From positions 78,741-142,740 of the forward strand of contig JAHHIA010000015.1 of assembly GCA_019359045.1 (NCBI GenBank): DNA of 64,000 nucleotides, given 5' to 3'. The notes beneath the pieces are model-generated. The model did not search any database. It had not been told where the DNA came from and was given only the letters and a program-made list of their open reading frames with translations. Below are positions 27,399-36,525 of this stretch, one piece after another. The first letter of the stretch is position 1. Each line of letters opens with the position of its first letter. Position numbers and translations under genes: made by a program. This stretch comes from Scytolyngbya sp. HA4215-MV1. Its GTDB lineage: Bacteria; Cyanobacteriota; Cyanobacteriia; Leptolyngbyales; Leptolyngbyaceae.

Positions 27399-28460
27399 AT
27401 GCCTACTCCCACTGGAATTGCTGTGTTTGGTGTTGGACGCTGGGGAGTCAATTTGTTACGGAATTTTTTGGCCCATCCGCAGGCAGAGGTATTGGCGGTT
27501 GTTGATCCTTGTGCAGAACGCTTGACTGACGCAGCCGATCGCTTTGGGTTGAGCGATCTCGTCGTTTTAGACACCCATTGGCAAGTTGCACTCACCACAC
27601 CCGGTGTGGAAGCCGTGGCGATCGCCACCCCTGCGCAGACCCACTATGCGCTGATTCGGGCAGCACTCCAGCAAGGCTTACATGTCTTGTCAGAAAAGCC
27701 GCTTACGCTTACGGTGGCAGAGTCACTGGAACTTTGTCACTTGGCACAACAACAACAGCGGCAACTGGTCGTGGATCATACTTATCTATTTCATTCAGCC
27801 GTTGAGCAAGGGCGGGAAGTCGTGCAGCAAGGCAAGTTGGGGAGACTTCGGTATGGCTATGCAGCGCGAACTCATCTGGGTCCTGTCCGCCAGGATGTTG
27901 ATGCGCTCTGGGATTTAGCAATTCATGATATTGCCATTTTTAGCGCTTGGTTAGGACAAATTCCTTGTCAAGTGGCAGCGAGCGGCAAAACCTGGCTGCA
28001 ACCGATGCAATCTGATCCCGTGCGATTCCTCGCTTCACCGACAGCAGGTCTTGCCGATTTGGTTTGGCTTAGCCTGACTTATCCCAATGGCTTTCAAGCA
28101 GCGATTCATCTGTGTTGGGCAAATCCCGATAAGCAACGACGGCTTTGTTTAGTGGGCGATCGGGCAACCCTGGTGTTTGATGAACTTGCCAGCCATCCCC
28201 TGGTACTTCGGCAGGGGCAATTTCAGCAAGTTGGGCAACAGTTCACGCCAATCGACCAATCTGACACAGCTTTCAACATTCCCCCCGCTGAACCGTTGAA
28301 AGCCGTTTGTGACCACTTCCTCACCTGCGTCCAGCACAATTCGCCATCTGCCATATCTTCGGGCTGGCTAGGAACTCAGTTTGTTCATGTTTTGTGTGCC
28401 TTAACTGCATCCCTTCAGCAAGGAGGAATTCCTGTTGAGGTGCAACCTCTAAGGTTCTGA
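27399..28460 (+). CDS. Gfo/Idh/MocA family oxidoreductase
   Basis: 353 residues from 27399 (MPTPTGIAVFG); a GTG at 27363 would overlap rnc by 14 bases. A GAAGG precedes the ATG by ten bases. The N-terminal Rossmann domain begins AVFGVGRWGVNLLRNF, and the family EKPL motif (HVLSEKPLTL) carries the conserved Lys. The C-terminal domain is the usual alpha/beta substrate part. It probably oxidises or reduces a sugar or sugar nucleotide with NAD(P); the substrate is unknown. The last 12 bases overlap the convergent histidine kinase gene. Confidence 0.88.
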   Translation: MPTPTGIAVFGVGRWGVNLLRNFLAHPQAEVLAVVDPCAERLTDAADRFGLSDLVVLDTHWQVALTTPGVEAVAIATPAQTHYALIRAALQQGLHVLSEKPLTLTVAESLELCHLAQQQQRQLVVDHTYLFHSAVEQGREVVQQGKLGRLRYGYAARTHLGPVRQDVDALWDLAIHDIAIFSAWLGQIPCQVAASGKTWLQPMQSDPVRFLASPTAGLADLVWLSLTYPNGFQAAIHLCWANPDKQRRLCLVGDRATLVFDELASHPLVLRQGQFQQVGQQFTPIDQSDTAFNIPPAEPLKAVCDHFLTCVQHNSPSAISSGWLGTQFVHVLCALTASLQQGGIPVEVQPLRF

Positions 28461-30614
28461 GGGAGGCTGCAGCGATCGCTCATGCGCTGCCAATTCAACC
28501 ACTTGCGAGGCATTACTGACAAATTCAGAACTTTTGGGTAGCATTGTCTCTTTGCCCAAAGGGTTGCCAGAAGAAGAGCTTGAGCCAATTTCCGCACTTT
28601 TGGCAATATCAGCAGGGGAATTTTTTGCCTCCTGCCAGGGCAACCAAATCCGAAAGATACTACCTTGCTTGTGAACTGAACGAAAGGAGGTTGTGCCTCC
28701 ATGTAACTCAGCAAGACGTTTGGTCAAAGCCAATCCCAGTCCCGTACCTTCGTGTTTACGGCTCCAGGTGCCATCCGCTTGTTGAAAAGGTCGAAACAAC
28801 AGATGCCAGCGATCTTCGGGAATGCCGATGCCGGAGTCGGCAACTTCCAAACAGAGATACGGCGTGGTGGGATTGATCGGGCTATTGTCCGGGCGATTAT
28901 CTTGGATGAGTTGCTCTCCGTATGCCAACCGACTACTGAGTTTGACCTCTCCCCCTTCTGGGGTAAATTTGACCGCGTTGGACAGCAAATTAATCACCAT
29001 TTGACGAACTCGACGTTCATCTAAAGGGACCCAATCGAGTTGGTGATCTAATTCAAGCGCAACACTCAGTTGTTTTTTCTCTGCCCCTGGCTGAATCATC
29101 TTAAGGCATTGCTGGCAGAGTTCTTTAATTGAAACCGGTTGCAAGTTTAGCTCAACTTTACCTGCTTCAATTTTAGAAATATCGAGCAAATCATTAATGA
29201 TTTTGAGCAGGTGCATAGCTGCATCATTTGCCTGGAGCAAAAACTCCATTTCTTCTTCACGATCGTCACAGCAGCCATCTCTGACTAACTGAATACACCC
29301 AATAATGGCATTAAGCGGTGTTCTCAATTCATGAGAAGTGGTAGCTAAAAACTCACTTTTCAGTTGATTGGCAGCCTGAGCTTCTTGCCAGGCTGCTTCC
29401 AATTCTTCAGCCCGTTCTTGCAAGCGATGAACCATGGTGTCCAGGGCTTCAGCTAATTGGTTCAACTCTCGAACTTTAAAGTTTTTGGGAATGCGATCGG
29501 AGGGCAGATGTTGATGAATCCGGAGGGCATAATCTCCCAACTGCTCCAGCGGGCGCGCCATATCCCTTGCCAGATAAATAGTTGCCAGCACATTGGTTGT
29601 AATAAGTCCGAGCGTCAAAATTATCAGGACTTGCTTAATTTCTTCTAGCCCGTAGAGCGCATTACTCAGCGGCGTTACTGCCAAAACAACCCAGGTGTAA
29701 TTTTGCTGCATCGAAACGGGCAAGGTGATGGCACTATAGCCCGCGATCCATTCTGCTCCATTTTTCTCAAACGAAAAAAGGTGTAAGGCATCTTGCCGAC
29801 CTGCCAGAGCATTTCTAACAATATTGTCCAGACGTACCGCGTCTGATTCTTGCTGAATATTGTGTCCAATCCGATTGGGGTTGGGATGTGCCAAAATCGT
29901 GCCATCTTGATTAATGACAACAGTCGAGCCAGACAGTGATCCCGGTTGTTCTCGCTTTTGCTCGTAGAGGGTTGCCTGGGCGACCAAGGCATAACGAAGC
30001 AGCCCCACTGGGTTGGATACGATAGGGGAAATTCTCTTCTCTCCAGTTGTCTGGGTCGTAGTCAAATCGCCTTTTAAGTAAACAGGTGCACTTAATACCA
30101 AACTGAGTTGACTATGCTCAGGATGTTTTGGTAGGTTTGCCTGCTTAGTAGAGAGAAAGCGAATGTTTGAGCGATCGGGAATTAGAGACGGTTGAGTTTG
30201 CGACCATAACCCGACGGGCACAGTTGCGATCGGCTGTTTTCCACAAGTGCTGGATTCAACCTGGTGGGTCTGCAAATTGATCAGTTGAATACACTGAATC
30301 TTTTCGGGTAACAATTGAGACAAATCAAGTAAAAAATTTTCGAGGGCTTGGGAAGGACCTGCCTGGACGATCGCGGTGGTAGTGGCAGTCGATAAACTTG
30401 CTCGCAATGCCTCAATTGAATTTTGAATCCCTTCCCCTTTTTCGATCGCACTCGTCGTTAAGTTATAGCGAGCTGTATCCAACATGCCAGAACGAGCTTT
30501 CCGGTAAGCTACCGTTTCTCCTACCAGCAAAACTGGAATACTCAGGAGCAGAATCCGGGATAGCAAGATGCGACGGAAAGAAGATTGACCTGGCTTAGCC
30601 ATAGGAATAGTCAC
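28449..30614 (-). CDS. Cache-HAMP hybrid-less sensor histidine kinase
   Basis: 721 residues. TM1 (about 12-32), a large periplasmic sensor of Cache type (about 35-320), TM2 (about 325-350), HAMP (about 350-405), a coiled coil, HisKA (about 420-490, ATTSHELRTPLNAIIG with the phospho-His) and a complete HATPase domain (MVINLLSNAVKFT, DSGIGIP, GTGLGLALTKRLAELHGG). It senses an extracytoplasmic signal and phosphorylates an unidentified response regulator; none is adjacent. The C-terminal 40 residues are Ser-rich. The translation start may be the M at 30602 (MAKPGQSSF). Confidence 0.92.
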   Translation of the reverse strand: MTIPMAKPGQSSFRRILLSRILLLSIPVLLVGETVAYRKARSGMLDTARYNLTTSAIEKGEGIQNSIEALRASLSTATTTAIVQAGPSQALENFLLDLSQLLPEKIQCIQLINLQTHQVESSTCGKQPIATVPVGLWSQTQPSLIPDRSNIRFLSTKQANLPKHPEHSQLSLVLSAPVYLKGDLTTTQTTGEKRISPIVSNPVGLLRYALVAQATLYEQKREQPGSLSGSTVVINQDGTILAHPNPNRIGHNIQQESDAVRLDNIVRNALAGRQDALHLFSFEKNGAEWIAGYSAITLPVSMQQNYTWVVLAVTPLSNALYGLEEIKQVLIILTLGLITTNVLATIYLARDMARPLEQLGDYALRIHQHLPSDRIPKNFKVRELNQLAEALDTMVHRLQERAEELEAAWQEAQAANQLKSEFLATTSHELRTPLNAIIGCIQLVRDGCCDDREEEMEFLLQANDAAMHLLKIINDLLDISKIEAGKVELNLQPVSIKELCQQCLKMIQPGAEKKQLSVALELDHQLDWVPLDERRVRQMVINLLSNAVKFTPEGGEVKLSSRLAYGEQLIQDNRPDNSPINPTTPYLCLEVADSGIGIPEDRWHLLFRPFQQADGTWSRKHEGTGLGLALTKRLAELHGGTTSFRSVHKQGSIFRIWLPWQEAKNSPADIAKSAEIGSSSSSGNPLGKETMLPKSSEFVSNASQVVELAAHERSLQPPSEP

Positions 30615-30878
30615 TGAAGGTGTGAGACCCGACGTTAAGCAGAAAGAAGAAAAAGAATAACAATATTTTTAGTTAGTTGAGAATTTTGTTTAGCGCATCG
30701 CTCACAATCTGGGATCGACCCATCACAATGTCCCCTGAACGGTGGGCACCAGCACTCATCACTACTACGATAAGAGATTGAATCCAATATTGTAGGGTGA
30801 ACCCGATCGGAAAACCAGTTTTGCCAACGGAGTTTACAAACCAGCCAACAGCTTTTGGGGTATGACAAGGAGGGGAGT

Positions 30879-31571
30879 GTGCCCAAAAAACGAACCGAAT
30901 TTCCTCATACCACGGTTGTTTTAGCAATGAGTGCAGATGGGAAAATTGCAGATATCCACCGCACTGCTGCCCGATTTGGTTCGCCGGTTGATAGAGCACA
31001 CCTGGAAACCCTGATCGCTCAAAGTGATGGGGTTTTGTTTGGAGCAGGAACCCTGAGAGCCTATGGGACGACTCTCCCCGTTTTGCAATCTGATCTCTTG
31101 CGATCTCGACAGCAACAGAAAAAAACAGACCAACCTGTGCAAATTGTAGCCTCGCGATCGGCTGTTCTTGATCCGGATTACCGTTTTTTTCGGCAACCTG
31201 TGCCTCGCTGGCTGATCACAACTCATGCTGGGTCTCAGCTCTGGCAAGGAAAGCCCGCGTTTGACAAGATTTTTACCCTCGAAACCGCCCAGGGAGAAAT
31301 TGACTGGGAAACTTTTTTTCAAGAATTACGGGTATTGGGGATCGATCGCTTACTCATTCTGGGAGGAGGGGAATTAGTCGCATCCCTTCTCGCAGTTAAT
31401 TTGATCCATGAACTCTGGCTGACAATTTGTCCTTTGTTATTAGGAGGTTCAGCGGCACCGACGCCCGTTGCAGGAGCAGGTTTCTTGGCCAATTTTGCCC
31501 CTCGACTGGAATTGTTAACGGTGCAAACGATCGAGCAAGAAGTCTTTTTGCATTACCAGCTCAGAGCATGA
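30879..31571 (+). CDS. RibD C-terminal-domain reductase
   Basis: 230 residues from GTG at 30879, placed by AAGGAGG six bases upstream. The fold is the dihydrofolate-reductase-like domain of RibD (pyrimidine reductase): TTVVLAMSADGKIAD at the start, DGVLFGAGTLRAYGTTLP in the middle and LLILGGGELVASLLAVNLIHEL near the end. The deaminase domain of full RibD is absent. It may reduce the riboflavin intermediate or another pyrimidine or pterin. A lone RibD-C protein is common in cyanobacteria. Confidence 0.88.
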   Translation: MPKKRTEFPHTTVVLAMSADGKIADIHRTAARFGSPVDRAHLETLIAQSDGVLFGAGTLRAYGTTLPVLQSDLLRSRQQQKKTDQPVQIVASRSAVLDPDYRFFRQPVPRWLITTHAGSQLWQGKPAFDKIFTLETAQGEIDWETFFQELRVLGIDRLLILGGGELVASLLAVNLIHELWLTICPLLLGGSAAPTPVAGAGFLANFAPRLELLTVQTIEQEVFLHYQLRA

Positions 31572-31647
31572 GACAACGACAGAACACGCTACGATGATGG
31601 CAAGAAAAATCTGTATCTTTTTAACTATTGCGCTACCCGTTTCCCAG

Positions 31648-31863
31648 ATGAACCTTCTGCTTTTGATCGCTGCCGTTGTTGTGACAATCCTCGTCTTCAC
31701 CTGGTTGATTAAGGTCGTGAAAGCAACTATTACAACAGCCATCTTGATCGCAGCCCTGGTATTGGTTTTGCAATTAGTATTTGGCATCGGTCCTGGTCAA
31801 CTTTGGCAGCAAGTTTCGCAAATTCCCCAACTGCTCTGGAATCTGGCAACCGGACATCGCTAG
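31648..31863 (+). CDS. Small membrane protein
   Basis: 71 residues from 31648 (MNLLLLIAAVVVTILVF); an upstream ATG at 31594 would add 18. Two hydrophobic segments (about 3-22 and 28-46) precede a short amphipathic tail with QLWQQVSQIPQLLW. I recall similar small proteins in other cyanobacteria but no name or function. No clear ribosome binding site decides the start. It lies 23-77 bases after the reductase on the same strand. Confidence 0.65.
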   Translation: MNLLLLIAAVVVTILVFTWLIKVVKATITTAILIAALVLVLQLVFGIGPGQLWQQVSQIPQLLWNLATGHR

Positions 31864-31949
31864 GAGCCCTTACCACTCTTCCCATGCCACACGCCTCATC
31901 TCTTTCACCGACTCGCTGATTCAGCGAAACTTCAGGCTAGGATAGAGAT

Positions 31950-33020
31950 ATGGCGATCATTCATGTCCTGGGAGTTCCACATACTTACGAGTTGACAGCC
32001 CCGACGGAAAACCCTTGCGTTCTGGTTTTCATTCATGGCTGGCTTTTGAGTCGCGGATACTGGCAGCCTTTGATTGAGCGGTTATCTCCTTTTTATCAAT
32101 GCTTGTCTTACGACTTGCGGGGCTTTGGAGATTCCAACTGGCAGTTAGGCAAGCAACTTCAGCACTCAACCTCTGAGGCAACTGCTGACTTAGAAACCGT
32201 CGGTTCGTCAGTTGCCACAAAGCCGTTTAGAGCCACATCACAAGTTGATACAGCAATACAAGATCAGCCTGATTCGATCAGTCCGACTGCGGTATCTACC
32301 ATTCAAGGGCACAGCAGTCCTTTACCCCAATCGCGCTATAGCCCAGCTGCTTATGCCCACGATTTAACTGTGCTTTTGCAAACCTTGAATATTCAGCAAG
32401 CCTGGTTAGTAGGACATTCTCTGGGAGGCAGTATTGCCCTTTGGGGGGCTGACCAGATGTTGCATCAGGTCAAAGGGGTCATTTGTCTCAATTCTGGCGG
32501 CGGTATTTACCTTAAGGAAGAATTTGAGCGGTTTCGCGCAGCTGGGCAACAATTGCTCAAGTTACGCCCGCGCTGGCTCTGTCATTTTCCTCTGCTTGAC
32601 TTATTGTTTGCCCGGGCGAGTGTAGTGCAGACGATCGATCGGGCTTGGGGACGACAGCGTGTGATTGATTTTGTTATGGCACATCCCGAAGCCGCCCTAG
32701 GCACACTGATGGACTCCACCACTGAAGAAGAAGTGCATTACTTGCCTCAGGTGGTTTCCCGCTTACAGCAGCCGGTCTATTTTTTAGCAGGGGCACAAGA
32801 TCCGATCATGGAACCCAAGTATGTGCGCCATCTGGCAAGTTTTCATGCACTGTTTCGCTGCTGCGGTGATAATGTCTTCGAGATCCCCAACTGTGGGCAC
32901 ATGGCAATGCTAGAACAGCCCGATTGGGTCGCCACGCAAATGCAAGTCATTTTGTCAAAACATGAAAAAGGCTGGAAGGGAAGCGAGGAATTGACGATGC
33001 AAAATTGGGATGCCAGTTAA
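31950..33020 (+). CDS. Alpha/beta hydrolase with internal insertion
   Basis: 356 residues. Oxyanion-hole region FIHGWLLSRGYW, nucleophile Ser in VGHSLGGSIAL and the catalytic His in IPNCGHMAMLEQP are intact; an Asp in AGAQDPIMEP probably completes the triad. Between DLRGFGDSNW and the helix YSPAAYAHDL lies about 55 residues of Ser/Thr/Gln-rich, low-complexity sequence that most relatives lack. Substrate unknown (esterase, lipase or lyase-type). It stands alone, convergent with tsaD. Confidence 0.85.
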   Translation: MAIIHVLGVPHTYELTAPTENPCVLVFIHGWLLSRGYWQPLIERLSPFYQCLSYDLRGFGDSNWQLGKQLQHSTSEATADLETVGSSVATKPFRATSQVDTAIQDQPDSISPTAVSTIQGHSSPLPQSRYSPAAYAHDLTVLLQTLNIQQAWLVGHSLGGSIALWGADQMLHQVKGVICLNSGGGIYLKEEFERFRAAGQQLLKLRPRWLCHFPLLDLLFARASVVQTIDRAWGRQRVIDFVMAHPEAALGTLMDSTTEEEVHYLPQVVSRLQQPVYFLAGAQDPIMEPKYVRHLASFHALFRCCGDNVFEIPNCGHMAMLEQPDWVATQMQVILSKHEKGWKGSEELTMQNWDAS

Positions 33021-33063
33021 TTTGCCGAATTAATTTTTTCTAACTTTAATATTATTTGCTGCT

Positions 33064-34104
33064 TCAGGCATAGAGTCGCATGACATCCGAGATTGCCAGG
33101 CGCGACTGTGCGCCCAGAATCAGGGGTGAGGCATGTCCCCGATCGAAATGTTCGGCAGCGGCGCAAGCGATCATGGCGGCGTTATCAGTACAAAATTTGA
33201 GAGGCGGAAAGATCACCCGCAGATGATGGGGAATGGCAGCGGCTTGCAGATGCTCACGTAAACCACTATTGGCAGCAACCCCCCCTCCGACGGCGATCGT
33301 AGTCAGTCCATAGTCCAGGGCACAGGCGATCGCTCGTTTAGTCAAGGCCCGTGCCACGGTGGCTTGAAAGCTAGCAGCAATATCAGCAATCGGCAGGATG
33401 GGGGAATCTTGCTGGAGTTTTTGGATCAGTCGCAGGACGGCAGTTTTTAGACCGCTGAAACTGGAATCGTAGGGATGATACCCTCCGGCGGGCAGGGAAA
33501 TTTGTCCTTCTGGCAAGAAGAAAGTTTTGGGGTTACCTTGTTGCGCCAGGCGATCGATCACAGGTCCCCCAGGATAGTCCAGCTTGAGCAATCGAGCTAC
33601 CTTGTCAAAGGCCTCTCCCGCTGCATCGTCCCGCGTCTGTCCTAAGGTTTCATAGTAGCCACAGTCTTTGACATAGATCAGGCTGGTATGCCCGCCTGAA
33701 ACCAGTAAACACAGAAACGGTGGCTGCAAATCGGGGGTACTCAGGTAGGAGGCATAGATATGCCCTTCCAGATGATGCACCCCCAAAAATGGCTTCTGGT
33801 GAAGCATTGCCAGGGTTTTGGCAGCAGTCAAGCCAACCAGCAACGCACCGACCAATCCGGGAGCACAGGTCGCCGCAATACCGTCAATGTCTGCCCAGGT
33901 GCAATGTGCTGCTTCCAGGGCTTGAGCGATCGCCCAGTTGACTTTCTCGACATGCTGTCGAGCTGCCACTTCGGGCACCACTCCCCCGTATTTTTGATGA
34001 ATTGCAATTTGAGAGGAAACAATGTTACTCAGAATTTGACGATTTTTAACGATCGCCACCGCTGTTTCGTCACAACTTGTTTCAATTGCTAAAACCGTTG
34101 CCAT
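33064..34104 (-). CDS. tsaD: tRNA N6-adenosine threonylcarbamoyltransferase
   Basis: 346 residues from 34104 ([19 protein letters not shown]), the family start. Makes t6A at position 37 of ANN-reading tRNAs with TsaB and TsaE, neither present here. The metal-binding [11 protein letters not shown], the [14 protein letters not shown] region and [13 protein letters not shown] nucleotide-binding motif are present. The frame extends 23 codons upstream to 34173 without similarity. It is divergent from psaF with about 160 bases between. Confidence 0.97.
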   Translation of the reverse strand: MATVLAIETSCDETAVAIVKNRQILSNIVSSQIAIHQKYGGVVPEVAARQHVEKVNWAIAQALEAAHCTWADIDGIAATCAPGLVGALLVGLTAAKTLAMLHQKPFLGVHHLEGHIYASYLSTPDLQPPFLCLLVSGGHTSLIYVKDCGYYETLGQTRDDAAGEAFDKVARLLKLDYPGGPVIDRLAQQGNPKTFFLPEGQISLPAGGYHPYDSSFSGLKTAVLRLIQKLQQDSPILPIADIAASFQATVARALTKRAIACALDYGLTTIAVGGGVAANSGLREHLQAAAIPHHLRVIFPPLKFCTDNAAMIACAAAEHFDRGHASPLILGAQSRLAISDVMRLYA

Positions 34105-34266
34105 TTGCTGGTAATTTTTTGAAGGAATAGCTACTTTCAGTAGCTTGAATATTTGCCAGGTTGATTTCAACAACCTGTTCTGTCTAGTCTAACTAGCTGA
34201 CCTCTACGAAAAGCTACTCTTTTTGTACAGCAAACTTTTCAATTTGTAATAAAGGGAAACAATTCC

Positions 34267-34752
34267 ATGCGACGATTGTTTGCTCTGCTGCTCGTCATTT
34301 CTCTTTGGTTTGGTTTTATTCCGCCCTCTCCGGCTCATGCCTATAACCTAACCCCTTGTAGTGAATCGGCTGCCTTTGCAGCACGAGCTAAAGCCTCCAC
34401 TAGCGCAACGGCACCTCGTCGATTTGCAGCTTATGCCAATTCCAACCTCTTGTGTGGTGAAGATGGCTTGCCCCACCTGATCGTGGATGGAAATCTTACC
34501 CACATGGGTGAATTTCTGATTCCTAGCGTTCTGTTCCTGTTCATTGCAGGATGGATCGGTTGGGTTGGTCGGGCTTATCTACAGGCAATCAAAAAAGGCG
34601 GCTCTCCCGAAGAGAAGGAAATCATCATTGATGTGCCTTTGGCAATTCAGTGCATGTTGACGGGCTTTACCTGGCCCCTACTGGCACTGAAAGAATTCAC
34701 CACGGGTGAATTAACTGCCAAAGAGAGCGAAATTCCTGTTTCACCACGTTAA
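34267..34752 (+). CDS. psaF: Photosystem I reaction centre subunit III (PsaF)
   Basis: 161 residues. A signal peptide of 25 residues (ends PSPAHA) directs the N-terminus to the thylakoid lumen. Mature start [17 protein letters not shown] is typical and the lumenal Cys pair (positions 31 and 64) is present. A transmembrane segment around 88-108 follows. PsaF docks plastocyanin or cytochrome c6 in plants; in cyanobacteria it is structural. AAAGGGA lies before the ATG. psaJ follows after 35 bases, the conserved psaF-psaJ operon. Confidence 0.97.
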   Translation: MRRLFALLLVISLWFGFIPPSPAHAYNLTPCSESAAFAARAKASTSATAPRRFAAYANSNLLCGEDGLPHLIVDGNLTHMGEFLIPSVLFLFIAGWIGWVGRAYLQAIKKGGSPEEKEIIIDVPLAIQCMLTGFTWPLLALKEFTTGELTAKESEIPVSPR

Positions 34753-34787
34753 TTTCTTTCCTTTTCCGATTTGCTTGGAGAAAACTC

Positions 34788-34910
34788 ATGCAGTACTTTG
34801 TCAAATATCTTTCGACAGCTCCTGTTCTAGCAGCCATCTGGTTCACAATTACCGCGGGAATTCTGATTGAATTCAATCGGTTCTATCCAGACTTGCTCTT
34901 CCATCCCTAA
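34788..34910 (+). CDS. psaJ: Photosystem I subunit IX (PsaJ)
   Basis: 40 residues with one transmembrane segment, beginning [18 protein letters not shown] and ending with the conserved [11 protein letters not shown]. It sits next to PsaF in the photosystem I complex. The ATG follows TTGGAG by eight bases. Second gene of the psaF operon; a large inverted repeat with T-run follows. Confidence 0.96.
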   Translation: MQYFVKYLSTAPVLAAIWFTITAGILIEFNRFYPDLLFHP

Positions 34911-34931
34911 AGCAACCTGCTTTTTCATAAA

Positions 34932-35019
34932 CCCCTAAAGTAGGGGCGAAACATTTGTTATCAGCTCCAGGCATTTGCTAGGAGATTTTTAAAGCAATGT
35001 TTCGTCCCTACTCGTTTTT
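34932..35019 (+). terminator. Terminator region after psaJ
   Basis: A 17-bp inverted repeat (AGTAGGGGCGAAACATT at 34939-34955, its partner at 34996-35012 with one G-T pair) encloses a 40-base loop and is followed by CGTTTTT. A smaller competing stem (CCCCTA/TAGGGG, 34932-34946) overlaps the left arm. Confidence 0.65.
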
Positions 35020-35167
35020 GGAACAATTAATGCCTTGCTTTGGGACAGGCACTCACAGCCAGTGAGTTGCTTAGCACAGCAAATAGGGTTACCAGCGTAC
35101 CCCATGCTAAAGTTAGGCAACTCCATAGGAAGCCAGCTACTCACTTCAACCCATGCGCACCAGGGAC

Positions 35168-35731
35168 TTAACAGTTGACTGGACTTAATAGAGCGGCTTC
35201 GACGTGACGAAGGGCTTTTTCCAAATCATCATTGACAATTTGGATATCAAACTCGTTGGCTGCATCAATCTCGGCTTGAGCACGCTGAAGGCGACGAACG
35301 ATCGCCGTGTCCGAATCCTGCCCACGGCTACGCAGACGATGCTCCAGTTCTGCCATTGAGGGCGGTAAAATAAAAATTCTAAGCGCTGAGGGAAAGGTGC
35401 GCCGAATCTGCCGTGCGCCTTCCAACTCAATTTCTAGCAGGACGCACCGCCCCTGTTGAATTTGTTGCTCAACTGATAACCGAGGTGTACCGTAGTAGTT
35501 TCCGGCAAATTCTGCCCATTCCAGTAATTCGCCATTGGCAACCATGCGTTCAAACTGCGATCGGTTGACAAAATAATAGTTTTTCCCATCCAGTTCACCC
35601 ACGCGAGGAGCACGAGTAGTCACTGAAACCGAAAGATATAAATCAGGGTGATGCTGAAGTAATGCTTTGACGATGGTTCCTTTACCGACCCCACTGGGAC
35701 CGGTCAACACAATCAGTCTGCCTTTTGCCAT
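35168..35731 (-). CDS. gmk: Guanylate kinase
   Basis: Phosphorylates GMP to GDP. 187 residues, slightly short but complete. P-loop GPSGVGKGT near the start, the GMP-binding [34 protein letters not shown] and the lid REGION near [19 protein letters not shown] are all present. It follows remA on the same strand after 126 bases, an arrangement common in cyanobacteria and Firmicutes. Confidence 0.96.
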   Translation of the reverse strand: MAKGRLIVLTGPSGVGKGTIVKALLQHHPDLYLSVSVTTRAPRVGELDGKNYYFVNRSQFERMVANGELLEWAEFAGNYYGTPRLSVEQQIQQGRCVLLEIELEGARQIRRTFPSALRIFILPPSMAELEHRLRSRGQDSDTAIVRRLQRAQAEIDAANEFDIQIVNDDLEKALRHVEAALLSPVNC

Positions 35732-35856
35732 GACCGCTTCACCCGCTCCAGAAATGATTTTGGATAATGTTCCCTAAATCTTGCGGTTATTAACAATTAC
35801 ATTACAACCAACAAAAGACTGAAGGAATCAGAATTTTACACCTTTTTCCTCATTTC

Positions 35857-36123
35857 TTAATCTTCTCCGGTATGACCTTCTTTGCTAACGACAAAGCGAT
35901 TTGCTACGGTTTCTGGCTGAATCGCAGAAAGCACAATGTGCCCGTTATCGGTGATGATGACTGCGCGGGTTCGACGACCATAGGTTGCATCAATCAATTG
36001 CCCTCGCTCTTTGGCATCGGTAATGATGCGCTTAATAGGAGCCGACTCTGGGCTAACGATCGCAATAACTCGGTTAGCAGACACAATATTGCCAAACCCG
36101 ATATTAATCAGCTTAATATCCAT
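35857..36123 (-). CDS. remA: RemA/DUF370 family DNA-binding protein
   Basis: 88 residues from 36123 ([20 protein letters not shown]), the family start; an ATG at 36144 adds seven residues without similarity. Core motifs [18 protein letters not shown] and [16 protein letters not shown] are intact. In Bacillus RemA activates matrix and osmoprotection genes; in cyanobacteria the role is unclear. gmk lies downstream on the same strand. Confidence 0.9.
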   Translation of the reverse strand: MDIKLINIGFGNIVSANRVIAIVSPESAPIKRIITDAKERGQLIDATYGRRTRAVIITDNGHIVLSAIQPETVANRFVVSKEGHTGED

Positions 36124-36525
36124 GATGAACCGATGGCTGAGCAAGTGAGATGCTTATCATTGCCTAATTTTAATGCGATTGACAAAAAAACTGCCAGCGA
36201 GACAAGATCTGCCTCCAATCTAGTGTCTAGTAAAAATGATTGGCAACTCAAGACACCACTCTTAATACCCACATATCCCCCACGATAGCCCTTTTTAGAT
36301 AAGACTGCTGCCTCCAAGGTGGTGCCTGGATGAAATCCCCATCATTGAACTTTAGACAATTGATGCGAAACAATGGAGAGAAGTCTGCTCTATCAAAAAC
36401 ACGCATTCATCGAATCGCAAATTTATCCACCGTTAAGGACGCAAATTCTAGCGTTCCTCCAGAAAAGAATTTGGGTTATTAATTTTTTGTTCCTAAGATA
36501 ACCAGTCCTCTTTGCTTTACTAATC
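36124..36525. other. Intergenic stretch between divergent remA and NFACT gene
   Basis: About 400 bases with no convincing ORF. It must contain both promoters. No hairpin or repeat of note was seen. Confidence 0.5.
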
